DNA of 64,000 nt from UBA3537 sp964219345 (GTDB taxonomy: Bacteria > Bacteroidota > Bacteroidia > Flavobacteriales > Flavobacteriaceae). Where the stretch lies: positions 179,567 through 243,566 of the forward strand of contig CAXPPN010000025.1 in NCBI GenBank assembly GCA_964219345.1, read 5' to 3'. Every line of letters starts with the position of its first letter. Positions within the stretch are counted from its first letter, which is position 1. Below the pieces are notes generated by a model that saw only the letters and a program-made list of their open reading frames with translations, did no database searches and had not been told where the DNA came from. Position numbers and translations under genes: made by a program. Of this stretch, positions 33,287 to 41,986 are shown piece after piece.

Positions 33287-34462
33287 ATGAAAGAAGTTGT
33301 TATTGTTTCTGCAGTCCGCACCCCAATAGGTAGTTTTATGGGAAGTTTATCTTCAATAGACGCACCAAAACTTGGGGCTATCGCCATTAAAGGTGCATTA
33401 GAAAAAATTAATTTAAATCCTAGTTTAGTAGATGAAGTCCTAATGGGACAAGTTGTTCAGGCTGGTGCTGGCCAAGCTCCTGCAAGACAAGCGGCTATAT
33501 TTGCTGGGATTCCAAATACAGTCCCCTGTACCACCGTCAATAAAGTATGTTCATCTGGAATGAAATCCATAATGCAAGCCGCACAAAGTATTGCGCTTGG
33601 TGATGCCGAAATTATTGTGGCAGGAGGTATGGAAAATATGAGTAAAATTCCACACTATTATCATGCAAGAATAGCGAAGAAATTTGGCCCTGCACAAATG
33701 GAAGATGGTATGCAAAAAGATGGTCTTGTGGATGCTTACAATAAAGAAGCTATGGGCGTTTGTGCCGATGCGTGTGCCACAGAATATGATTTTTCTAGAG
33801 AAGATCAAGATACGTTTGCTATTCAATCTTATAAGCGCTCTGCCGAAGCTTGGAGTCGTGGAAAATTTGACAATGAGGTTGTCCCTGTAGAAGTTCCCCA
33901 ACGCCGTGGCGAACCCATTATAGTGACAACCGATGAAGAATTTACAAATGTAAAATTAGAAAAAATTCCAGCCCTAAGACCTGCTTTTACAAAAGATGGT
34001 ACTGTAACGGCAGCCAATGCCTCGACCATCAATGATGGTGCTGCAGCACTTGTTCTTATGAGTAAAGACAAAGCCAAAGAACTTGGACTACAACCACTGG
34101 CTAGCATAAAAAGTTATGCCGATGCGGCACGCGAGCCCGAATGGTTTACGGTTGCGCCTGCAAAAGCCCTCCCCAAAGCTCTAGACAAAGCCAACATCAA
34201 CATTGATGATGTGGGTTATTTTGAATTTAACGAAGCATTTTCTGTGGTTGGACTGGCCAATATGAAAATTTTGGGACTTAACGATGCTAAAGTTAATGTC
34301 AATGGTGGTGCAGTTTCGCTTGGACATCCTTTGGGGTGCTCCGGTGCAAGAATTGTGGTTACCCTACTCAATGTTTTGGAACAAAATAATGGAAAAATTG
34401 GAGCAGCGGCCATTTGTAATGGCGGCGGTGGTGCCTCGGCACTAATCCTCGAACGAAACTAA
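33287..34462 (+). CDS. acetyl-CoA C-acyltransferase (thiolase)
   Basis: The start is the ATG at 33287; the TTG just before it would only add one residue. The 391-aa thiolase has the active-site Cys in NKVCSSGMKSIMQAAQ (about 89), His in GGAVSLGHPLGCSGARI and the second Cys in ICNGGGGASALIL. It joins or cleaves acetoacetyl-CoA or longer 3-ketoacyl-CoA. Sequence alone does not separate biosynthetic from beta-oxidation thiolase; a 3-hydroxyacyl-CoA dehydrogenase gene lies at 53.1 kb. The NlpC/P60 gene follows after 6 bases. Confidence 0.92.
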   Translation: MKEVVIVSAVRTPIGSFMGSLSSIDAPKLGAIAIKGALEKINLNPSLVDEVLMGQVVQAGAGQAPARQAAIFAGIPNTVPCTTVNKVCSSGMKSIMQAAQSIALGDAEIIVAGGMENMSKIPHYYHARIAKKFGPAQMEDGMQKDGLVDAYNKEAMGVCADACATEYDFSREDQDTFAIQSYKRSAEAWSRGKFDNEVVPVEVPQRRGEPIIVTTDEEFTNVKLEKIPALRPAFTKDGTVTAANASTINDGAAALVLMSKDKAKELGLQPLASIKSYADAAREPEWFTVAPAKALPKALDKANINIDDVGYFEFNEAFSVVGLANMKILGLNDAKVNVNGGAVSLGHPLGCSGARIVVTLLNVLEQNNGKIGAAAICNGGGGASALILERN

Positions 34463-34468
34463 TACTAA

Positions 34469-35218
34469 ATGCAATACGGCCTGTGCAATCTTAGTATTGT
34501 CGCATTAAGAAACGAACCCTCAGACAAAAGCGAACTCACATCGCAGGTCCTTTATGGCGAATTGTTTAAGGTCCTTGAACAACGCAAAAAGTGGAGCCGA
34601 ATTCGCCTCAGTTATGATGGCTACGAAGGATGGATTGACAACAAGCAATTTCGGTTGATTGAACAAGAAGAGTACAAAAACTTCACTTCCAAAAAAGAGC
34701 AACTGTGTAGCGATTTAGTGAACTTTATTACCGATAGTGAACAAAAGATACAACCCATTGTGATGGGCAGTGTTTTAAATGCACAACCCCATCTCAGCCA
34801 TACTTTTGATGGAGAAACATTAGTTGGTCAAAAACAAAAAAACAACCTAATAGAAACCGCACTGCTCTACCTCAACACCCCCTACCTGTGGGGAGGAAAA
34901 ACCCCTTTTGGTATTGATTGTTCGGGTTTTACACAAATGGTGTATCGCCTTAATGGATTTCAACTTTTGCGCGATGCTTCGCAACAAGCCACACAAGGCG
35001 ATGCGCTTAGTTTTATTGAAGAAAGCTCACCAGGTGATTTGGCGTTTTTTGATAATAACGAAGGGGATATTATTCATGTAGGAATTATTATGGAAAACCA
35101 TCATATCATTCATGCGCATGGCAAAGTACGTATAGACCGTATTGACCATTCTGGAATTTACAATGTTGATACCAACACCCATTCCCATAAACTTCGGGTG
35201 ATTAAAAGTATTGTTTAA
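34469..35218 (+). CDS. NlpC/P60 (C40) peptidase with SH3-like domain
   Basis: A 249-aa protein. The N-terminal 60 residues form a bacterial SH3-like domain (VLYGELFKVLEQRKKWSRIRLSYDGYEGWID). The C-terminal C40 domain (about 125-245) has the Cys in FGIDCSGFTQMVY, His in DIIHVGIIMENHH and a third polar residue in the HAHGKVR segment. These enzymes cleave gamma-D-Glu-diaminopimelate bonds in peptidoglycan peptides. No signal peptide is visible, which suggests a cytoplasmic recycling role or non-classical export. It is 6 bases downstream of the thiolase gene, probably cotranscribed. Confidence 0.88.
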   Translation: MQYGLCNLSIVALRNEPSDKSELTSQVLYGELFKVLEQRKKWSRIRLSYDGYEGWIDNKQFRLIEQEEYKNFTSKKEQLCSDLVNFITDSEQKIQPIVMGSVLNAQPHLSHTFDGETLVGQKQKNNLIETALLYLNTPYLWGGKTPFGIDCSGFTQMVYRLNGFQLLRDASQQATQGDALSFIEESSPGDLAFFDNNEGDIIHVGIIMENHHIIHAHGKVRIDRIDHSGIYNVDTNTHSHKLRVIKSIV

Positions 35219-35227
35219 GTTTTTTTT

Positions 35228-35287
35228 GTAAATTTGGGTATTATCCTAAATCTTTAATATCATGTTTTATAAAACCTACAAATTTAC
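35228..35287. repeat. 9-bp inverted repeat in the convergent peptidase/TPR intergenic region
   Basis: GTAAATTTG (35228-35236) and CAAATTTAC (35279-35287) form an inverted repeat 42 bases apart. The first copy contains TAAATTTG, an exact -7 consensus on the plus strand. No T-run hairpin terminator is seen between these convergent genes. Confidence 0.3.
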
Positions 35288-35429
35288 CACGATTCTTTTT
35301 TGGGCTTTTTTGGTAAAACAGAGTTTTAAATGCTATTGCTGTAAGCGATCGGCCATATCTTTATATTCTTTGGCTTTAGCATCGTTGCCTGTAGCAGAAA
35401 AAATATTGGACAGGGTTTTAGCCGCCTGA
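35262..35429 (+). CDS. possible 55-codon ORF, likely a gene remnant
   Basis: ATG at 35262, 25 bases after an exact -7 box at 35229-35236, with TGA at 35427. The product starts MFYKTYKFTTILFWAFLV, a basic then hydrophobic start like a signal or membrane segment. The rest runs antisense into the 3' end of the TPR gene, ending there without a recognisable domain. It could be the 5' stub of a lost gene or noise. Confidence 0.2.
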   Translation: MFYKTYKFTTILFWAFLVKQSFKCYCCKRSAISLYSLALASLPVAEKILDRVLAA

Positions 35430-36583
35430 AAATTTGTAGGATCAGAAACTAATGCTTGTTCTAAATAAGGTATGGCATCCAAATACAATTGGTTACGTTC
35501 TTCACGAAGCTCATCATAGCGGCGGTCATCGGCAGCAGAAGTCCCCAAGTTATTCATTTCATCAATAATGGATTCCTCTTGCCCTAATATAAGTGCCGCA
35601 AGATTGATATAGGCATTGGTATACTTTGGATTAAGCTCAATGGCTTTATCGTAATATTTCTTAGCATTATCAAAGTCATTGGCATCAGCAGCAATGACTC
35701 CCAAATTGTATTGCAACTCTGCATTTTTGGGGTCTTTTTCTGTAGCATATTCCAACAATTCTTTAAACTTTTCAATATTCCCCATTGCATAATGGACATT
35801 GGCTTCTGTAAGTATCAAATTTAAATCGTCTGGATTTTGAGCTCTTGCTTCGCGCATGGCGTCTAGCGCTTTGTCAGTTTCACCACGTTCATTATAAATT
35901 AGCGCCATATTTTTTATAATCTCTGGATATCTAGATTTTGAGTTCTTGTCGGTAGGGTTTATATGTGACTTTGACTTTACCGAAACATCACGCAATACTT
36001 CACTGTCAAAAGCCTCTTCTTTGTTGGTTTCTTTGTTGACCGCAAAATATTGCTTTTCAATCCCTGTAAATCCAAGTGCTCTTAATTTTTCATACATCGC
36101 CAAAGACTTGTCATAGTCCTTTGCATTTACAGCCGATGAGGCCGCATAATACAAATAGATGGTGTCTTTAGATGACAATTTATAAGCATTTGAAAAGTAA
36201 TCCGATGCCGTTGCATAATCACTTTTTTCAATGGAAGCACTTCCTTGATTAATCAAGTGATTAATAAGGTTTTGAAAGTGTGTGTGTTTTTCTTCTGAAC
36301 TTACAGACGATCCGATTTTTGCAAAAGCATCAATGGAATTATTAACGTCTTCTAGCTCTGCAGCACCCCCTTTAAAAAGTAACTTACTTTTATAAAAATA
36401 AAACTGCCCTTTTTGCTTTTCATCCATTGAAGACATTAGCGCTTCTGCATCAGCAAGAGCTGTAGCGGCTTGCTCAAAATTTGCTTTTCCAAGGGCTTTA
36501 CTCACTGCACGTAGCTCTTTCTTTTGTGCATTTATAGACCATGTAACGGTGAGTAGGAGTCCAAAAATTAGGTATTTTTTCAT
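35333..36583 (-). CDS. exported tetratricopeptide-repeat protein
   Basis: A 416-aa protein with a signal peptide (1-19, SINAQ) and several TPR units. The clearest are at about 140-170 (ASDYFSNAYKLSSKDTIYLYY) and 225-335 (three repeats, including AELQYNLGVIAADANDFDNA), plus one at about 380-410. TPRs mediate protein-protein contacts; homologues are common secreted or periplasmic scaffolds in flavobacteria. The gyrA gene is just upstream with a gap of 15 bases, so it may be transcribed from the gyrA promoter. Partner unknown. Confidence 0.82.
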   Translation of the reverse strand: MKKYLIFGLLLTVTWSINAQKKELRAVSKALGKANFEQAATALADAEALMSSMDEKQKGQFYFYKSKLLFKGGAAELEDVNNSIDAFAKIGSSVSSEEKHTHFQNLINHLINQGSASIEKSDYATASDYFSNAYKLSSKDTIYLYYAASSAVNAKDYDKSLAMYEKLRALGFTGIEKQYFAVNKETNKEEAFDSEVLRDVSVKSKSHINPTDKNSKSRYPEIIKNMALIYNERGETDKALDAMREARAQNPDDLNLILTEANVHYAMGNIEKFKELLEYATEKDPKNAELQYNLGVIAADANDFDNAKKYYDKAIELNPKYTNAYINLAALILGQEESIIDEMNNLGTSAADDRRYDELREERNQLYLDAIPYLEQALVSDPTNFQAAKTLSNIFSATGNDAKAKEYKDMADRLQQ

Positions 36584-36598
36584 GATTTAAGTATTTAA

Positions 36599-39136
36599 TT
36601 ATTCTTCTGTTTGTGTGTCGTTTTCTGTATTTTCTGTATTTGGTGTTTCTTCAGAAGTCGATGCTTCGGTAGTGTCCTCTTCTGATTCCTCTACTTCCTC
36701 TTCTTTCATCACTTTTGCAACTGCAGCAATAGAATCGGAGCCTTTGAGATTGATAAGCCTTACACCTTGTGTTGCTCTACCCATTACTCTTAAATCCTCT
36801 ACCGCCATACGAATAGCAATTCCAGATTTGTTGATGATCATCAAATCATCTTCATCAGTTACATTTTTGATGGAAACCAAACTTCCTGTTTTTTCAGTTA
36901 TTGATATGGTTTTTACACCCTTTCCACCACGATTTGTGATACGATAATCCTCTAAACTTGAGCGTTTTCCATAGCCATTTTCTGAAACCACCAAAATATT
37001 ACTTTCCATATCATCTACAGATATCATGCCAATCACCTCATCAGCATCGTGCGCCAATGTAATTCCACGTACTCCAGAGGCTCCTCTTCCCATTGGGCGA
37101 GTCTTGGCTTCCTCGAAACGAATGGCCTTTCCTGACTTCAATGCTAACATCACTTGGCTTTCTCCAGTGGTGAGTTTGGCTTCAAGAAGTTCATCGCCTT
37201 CCTTAATCGTAATCGCATTAATTCCATTAGTTCTTGGACGAGAATATTGCTCTAAAGACGTTTTCTTTACCTGTCCAAGTTTGGTTGCCATAATGACGTA
37301 ATGGGCATTAATGTATTCTTCATCTTTTAAGTTTTGAGTACAAATAAATGCCTTTACTTTATCGTCTTGTTCAATATTGATCAGGTTTTGAATGGCTCTT
37401 CCTTTTGATGTTTTACTGCCTTCTGGAATTTCATAAACACGCATCCAGAAACATTTTCCTTTTTGTGTAAAGAATAACATATACTGGTGATTCGTTCCTA
37501 CAAAAAGATGTTCTAAGAAATCTTCATTTCTTGTAGTCGATGCTTTTTGACCAACTCCCCCTCTATTTTGAGTTCTATATTCAGTTAAAGATGTTCGTTT
37601 GATATATCCAGCATGAGAAATAGTAATCACCACTTGCTCGTTTGGAATCATATCTTCAATGGATAAATCTCCACCAGCATACTCAATCGTAGAACGACGA
37701 TCATCACCATACTTTTCTTTAACCACCGCAAGCTCATCTTTGATGATTTGCATACGACGATCTTTTTTGTCTAGAATATCCTTTAGGTCTTCAATAGTTT
37801 TCATGAGCTCTTCAAACTCTGAGCGTAATTTATCTTGCTCTAAGCCCGTAAGCTGACGCAAACGCATTTCAACAATAGCTTTGGCTTGAATTTCACTCAA
37901 CTCAAAGCGTTTGATAAGTTTTTCGCGGGCTTCATCAGGATTTGAGGACCCTCTGATGATAGATATCACTTCATCAATATTATCAGAAGCAATGATAAGT
38001 CCTTCCAAAATATGAGCGCGTTCTTCTGCTTTACGAAGTTCATATGTGGTTCTTCGTACTACAACCTCATGACGGTGCTCAACAAAATGATGAATCATGT
38101 CTTTTAGATTCAACATTTCTGGACGACCATTGACCAATGCAATATTATTTACACTAAATGAGGACTGAAGCGCCGTATATTTAAATAATTTGTTAAGAAC
38201 AATATTTGGAATAGCATCTCTTTTTAAGACATAAACAATACGCATTCCATTACGGTCAGACTCGTCGCGAATTGTTGAAATTCCTTCTAATTTTTTATCA
38301 TTAACGAGGTCAGCCGTTTTCTTAATCATATCGGCCTTATTGACTTGATATGGAATTTCGCTAACAATAATACATTCTCTTCCATTGACTTCTTCAATAT
38401 TGGCTTTGGCACGAATAACAACACGTCCTCGACCCGTTTTAAAAGCTTCTCTTACCCCATCATAGCCATAAATTATCCCACCTGTTGGAAAATCTGGTGC
38501 CTTAACATGAGTGATTAATTCGTCAATTTCAATAGCATTATTATCAATGTAGGCTGTAATTCCATCAACAACTTCAGAAAGATTATGTGGTGGCATATTG
38601 GTTGCCATACCTACTGCAATTCCTGATGCACCATTGACAAGCAGCCCTGGAATTCGTGTTGGAAGGACGGTTGGTTCTTGAAGTGTATCATCAAAATTAA
38701 GTTTATGATCGACTGTTTCTTTATCAATATCGGCAAGCATATCTTCAGATATCTTACGCATTCTAGCTTCTGTATAACGCATTGCAGCAGGACTATCGCC
38801 ATCTATCGAGCCAAAATTCCCTTGTCCATCGACTAGCATGTAACGTAAACTCCACTCTTGGGCCATTCGCACCATAGTATCATAAACCGATGTATCGCCA
38901 TGAGGGTGGTATTTACCAAGTACTTCTCCCACAATTCTTGCCGATTTTTTGTGCGCAGAATTAGACCTTACACCCAACTCATGCATTCCATACAAAACAC
39001 GGCGATGAACGGGCTTTAAGCCATCACGAACGTCGGGTAGTGCTCTTGAAACAATAACGGACATCGAATAATCGATGTAGGCCGATTTCATTTCATCTTC
39101 AATGTTAATCGGGATTAATTTTTCTCCTTCTATCAT
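36599..39136 (-). CDS. gyrA: DNA gyrase subunit A
   Basis: An 845-aa type IIA topoisomerase subunit. The catalytic Tyr121 lies in AAMRYTEARM. The quinolone-determining region reads HPHGDTSVYDT, with Thr82 at the position of E. coli Ser83 and Asp86 at Asp87. The C-terminal domain has six blades of a beta-pinwheel, including a GyrA-box-like NRGGKGVKT, and ends in a strongly acidic tail of about 35 residues. The GyrA box supports gyrase rather than ParC. It introduces negative supercoils with GyrB, not in this window. Divergent from clpC. Confidence 0.95.
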   Translation of the reverse strand: MIEGEKLIPINIEDEMKSAYIDYSMSVIVSRALPDVRDGLKPVHRRVLYGMHELGVRSNSAHKKSARIVGEVLGKYHPHGDTSVYDTMVRMAQEWSLRYMLVDGQGNFGSIDGDSPAAMRYTEARMRKISEDMLADIDKETVDHKLNFDDTLQEPTVLPTRIPGLLVNGASGIAVGMATNMPPHNLSEVVDGITAYIDNNAIEIDELITHVKAPDFPTGGIIYGYDGVREAFKTGRGRVVIRAKANIEEVNGRECIIVSEIPYQVNKADMIKKTADLVNDKKLEGISTIRDESDRNGMRIVYVLKRDAIPNIVLNKLFKYTALQSSFSVNNIALVNGRPEMLNLKDMIHHFVEHRHEVVVRRTTYELRKAEERAHILEGLIIASDNIDEVISIIRGSSNPDEAREKLIKRFELSEIQAKAIVEMRLRQLTGLEQDKLRSEFEELMKTIEDLKDILDKKDRRMQIIKDELAVVKEKYGDDRRSTIEYAGGDLSIEDMIPNEQVVITISHAGYIKRTSLTEYRTQNRGGVGQKASTTRNEDFLEHLFVGTNHQYMLFFTQKGKCFWMRVYEIPEGSKTSKGRAIQNLINIEQDDKVKAFICTQNLKDEEYINAHYVIMATKLGQVKKTSLEQYSRPRTNGINAITIKEGDELLEAKLTTGESQVMLALKSGKAIRFEEAKTRPMGRGASGVRGITLAHDADEVIGMISVDDMESNILVVSENGYGKRSSLEDYRITNRGGKGVKTISITEKTGSLVSIKNVTDEDDLMIINKSGIAIRMAVEDLRVMGRATQGVRLINLKGSDSIAAVAKVMKEEEVEESEEDTTEASTSEETPNTENTENDTQTEE

Positions 39137-39336
39137 AGGTTGATTTTATTGCAATTATTATATTCAAGCTAATATAAAACAATCGTTCTTTTTGATGCTA
39201 ATAATTATGGGGTTTTTTGGCGTATTTTATCAACAATTTAAAGAAGAAAAGGGTTAATAAATAGAATGCAAAAAATTTTGATTTTTAAATGTTTTTAATA
39301 TCATTTGTAGTATTAATTTTTAATTGAGGTATAGTT

Positions 39337-39369
39337 TTTGAATTATAACTCATAAAATTCGTATTTTTA
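39337..39369 (+). promoter_or_regulatory. candidate promoter of clpC
   Basis: TTTG at 39337-39340, spacer of 21, TATTTTTA at 39362-39369 (7/8 match); 15 bases to the ATG. The 248-base gap to gyrA otherwise shows no clear element. No CtsR-type operator is evident. Confidence 0.35.
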
Positions 39370-39384
39370 TACAAAATATTTTCT

Positions 39385-41937
39385 ATGGATGACAACTTTT
39401 CACCCCGAGTTAAAGATGTGATTTCTTTTAGTAAAGAAGAAGCATTACGTCTAGGACATGATTTTATTGGAACAGAGCATTTGATGCTTGGATTGCTTCG
39501 TGATGGCCACGGCAAAGCAGTAGAGATTCTCAATGCACTTGATATTGATTTGAGTCAGCTGCGCCGCAAAGTAGAAATTCTAAGCCCTGCAAACCCCAAT
39601 ATTAGCACTTCAACAAACGAGAAAAAAAATCTTCATCTCACTCGACAAGCTGAACGTGCCCTAAAAACAACCTTTTTGGAGGCCAAGCTTTTTCAAAGCA
39701 AATCCATCAATACGGCGCATTTGCTTTTGTGTGTTCTTAGAAATGAAAATGACCCTACCACCAAGTTACTCAATAAATTGAGAGTAAATTACGATAATGT
39801 TAAAGAGCAATTTAAAAATATGATTACAAGCAGTGATGATGATTTCATTGATGCGCCAAAAGCTGAATCTTTTTCTGAAGAAGAAACAAATGAAGAAAAT
39901 GAAAACACCGGTACTTTTGGTCAAACGAGCTCAACCAAATCAAACAAAAAATCTAAAACCCCTGTTTTAGATAATTTTGGGCGTGATCTTACCGCTATGG
40001 CCGAAGAAGGAAAACTTGACCCTGTAGTTGGTAGAGACAAAGAAATTCAGCGCGTATCACAAATACTCAGCCGAAGAAAAAAGAACAATCCTCTTCTTAT
40101 TGGAGAGCCAGGCGTTGGTAAATCTGCAATTGCAGAAGGGCTAGCCAACAGAATTATAAAACGAAAAGTCTCTAGAATTCTGTTCAACAAACGTGTGGTA
40201 ACTCTAGACTTAGCGAGTTTAGTGGCTGGTACAAAATACAGAGGTCAATTTGAAGAACGTATGAAAGCTGTTATGAATGAACTCGAAAAAAATGATGATG
40301 TCATTTTATTCATTGATGAAATTCATACCATTGTAGGTGCCGGAGGTGCAACAGGAAGTCTTGATGCTTCAAACATGTTTAAACCTGCATTAGCACGAGG
40401 AGAGATTCAATGTGTTGGTGCTACAACTCTTGATGAATACCGTCAGCATATCGAAAAAGATGGTGCGCTAGAGCGTCGCTTTCAAAAAGTGATTATTGAA
40501 CCTACTTCAGTTGATGAGACGATTGAAATCCTTAACAATATAAAAAATAAATACGAAGATCATCACAATGTAGACTATACAGATGATGCTATAGAAGCCT
40601 GTGTTAAACTTACAAGCCGCTATATGTCCAATCGTTTTCTACCAGACAAAGCTATTGATGCTTTGGACGAGGCAGGATCGCGAGTACATATCACAAATAT
40701 TGATGTTCCCGAACAAATTGTGGAATTGGAATCAGAACTTGAGGCTGTTCGTGCAACAAAAAATTCTGTGGTAAAAAAACAGAAATATGAAGAAGCTGCA
40801 AAGCTTAGGGATGACGAAAAAAGACTTGAAAAAAGTTTGGCAGAAGCTCAGAAAAAGTGGGAAGATGAGTCAAAACTCAATAGAGAAATTGTTACAGAAG
40901 AAAACGTCGCCGAAGTCGTTTCTATGATGACAGGAATTCCTGTGAATAGAATTGCACAAACAGAAGGCAACAAGCTTTCTTTATTACCAGAACTGATTAA
41001 TGGTAAAGTTATTGGTCAAGATGAGGCTGTTTCCAAGGTTGTGAAAGCCATTCAAAGGAATCGTGCTGGGCTTAAAGATCCAAATAAGCCCATAGGCTCA
41101 TTTATATTTTTGGGACAAACAGGCGTTGGAAAAACACAATTAGCCAAAGTTTTGGCTGGCGAGTTATTCGACAGTACTGATGCTTTAATCAGAATAGACA
41201 TGAGCGAATACATGGAGAAATTTGCCATTTCGCGACTTGTTGGAGCACCTCCTGGATATGTTGGGTACGAAGAAGGTGGGCAACTTACAGAAAAAGTAAG
41301 ACGAAAACCTTATGCTGTAATTCTTTTAGATGAAATTGAAAAAGCACATCCTGATGTTTTCAATATGCTTTTACAAGTTCTAGACGATGGATATTTGACT
41401 GATAGTTTAGGGCGAAAAATTGACTTTAGTAATACCATTATTATTATGACTTCCAACATTGGAGCTCGAAAACTAAAGGATTTTGGAACCGGTGTTGGCT
41501 TTGGAACTGCAGCTCAAAAACAACAAGAAAGTGCAAATGCACGTGGCGTTATTGAAAATGCATTAAAAAAAGCTTTCGCACCTGAATTTTTAAATAGAAT
41601 TGATGATGTGGTGGTGTTCAATACTCTTGAAAAAGAAGATATTGATAAAATTATTGATATTGAATTAGAAAAACTTCTAGATCGAATTTCTGAACTAGGA
41701 TACAAACTAAAATTGAGTAAAAAAGCGAGAAACTTTATTGCCGAAAAAGGATTTGATAAACAATATGGCGCACGACCACTAAAGCGTGCTATTCAAAAAT
41801 ATGTAGAAGATGCCATTGCAGAAGAAATTATCAAGTCAAATATTCAAGAAGGGGACAGCATCACGATGGATATTGGTAAAAACGATATTGAATTAAATAT
41901 CAAAATTACAAGTCCAAAAAAATCAGAAGAACAATAA
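39385..41937 (+). CDS. clpC: ATP-dependent Clp protease ATP-binding subunit ClpC
   Basis: An 850-aa Hsp100 unfoldase. The N-domain repeat (Clp_N, 1-145) is followed by AAA-1 with Walker A GEPGVGKSA near residue 239 and Walker B VILFIDEIHT. A short UVR-type middle segment (KYEEAAKLRDDEKRLEKSL, about 470) comes next, then AAA-2 with GQTGVGKTQ near 580. The short middle domain with UVR identifies ClpC rather than ClpB. It feeds substrates to ClpP. The acidic linker after the N-domain (about 150-190) is longer than usual. A bidirectional terminator separates it from hutH. Confidence 0.95.
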   Translation: MDDNFSPRVKDVISFSKEEALRLGHDFIGTEHLMLGLLRDGHGKAVEILNALDIDLSQLRRKVEILSPANPNISTSTNEKKNLHLTRQAERALKTTFLEAKLFQSKSINTAHLLLCVLRNENDPTTKLLNKLRVNYDNVKEQFKNMITSSDDDFIDAPKAESFSEEETNEENENTGTFGQTSSTKSNKKSKTPVLDNFGRDLTAMAEEGKLDPVVGRDKEIQRVSQILSRRKKNNPLLIGEPGVGKSAIAEGLANRIIKRKVSRILFNKRVVTLDLASLVAGTKYRGQFEERMKAVMNELEKNDDVILFIDEIHTIVGAGGATGSLDASNMFKPALARGEIQCVGATTLDEYRQHIEKDGALERRFQKVIIEPTSVDETIEILNNIKNKYEDHHNVDYTDDAIEACVKLTSRYMSNRFLPDKAIDALDEAGSRVHITNIDVPEQIVELESELEAVRATKNSVVKKQKYEEAAKLRDDEKRLEKSLAEAQKKWEDESKLNREIVTEENVAEVVSMMTGIPVNRIAQTEGNKLSLLPELINGKVIGQDEAVSKVVKAIQRNRAGLKDPNKPIGSFIFLGQTGVGKTQLAKVLAGELFDSTDALIRIDMSEYMEKFAISRLVGAPPGYVGYEEGGQLTEKVRRKPYAVILLDEIEKAHPDVFNMLLQVLDDGYLTDSLGRKIDFSNTIIIMTSNIGARKLKDFGTGVGFGTAAQKQQESANARGVIENALKKAFAPEFLNRIDDVVVFNTLEKEDIDKIIDIELEKLLDRISELGYKLKLSKKARNFIAEKGFDKQYGARPLKRAIQKYVEDAIAEEIIKSNIQEGDSITMDIGKNDIELNIKITSPKKSEEQ

Positions 41938-41961
41938 AACAAACTTCTTTTTTTATAATTA

Positions 41962-41984
41962 AACCCTTGCACATTGCAGGGGTT
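41962..41984. terminator. bidirectional terminator between clpC and hutH
   Basis: 10-bp stem (41962-41971 with 41975-41984, one G-T wobble), loop CAT, with a T-run to the right and an A/T-rich flank to the left. It overlaps no coding base of clpC and directly abuts the hutH stop at 41987. Confidence 0.8.
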
Positions 41985-41986
41985 TT

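Noticed and set aside
36615..37856. Several plus-strand ORFs over gyrA
   Set aside because: All antisense to the conserved gyrase reading frame, Ser/Pro-rich as expected for shadows.
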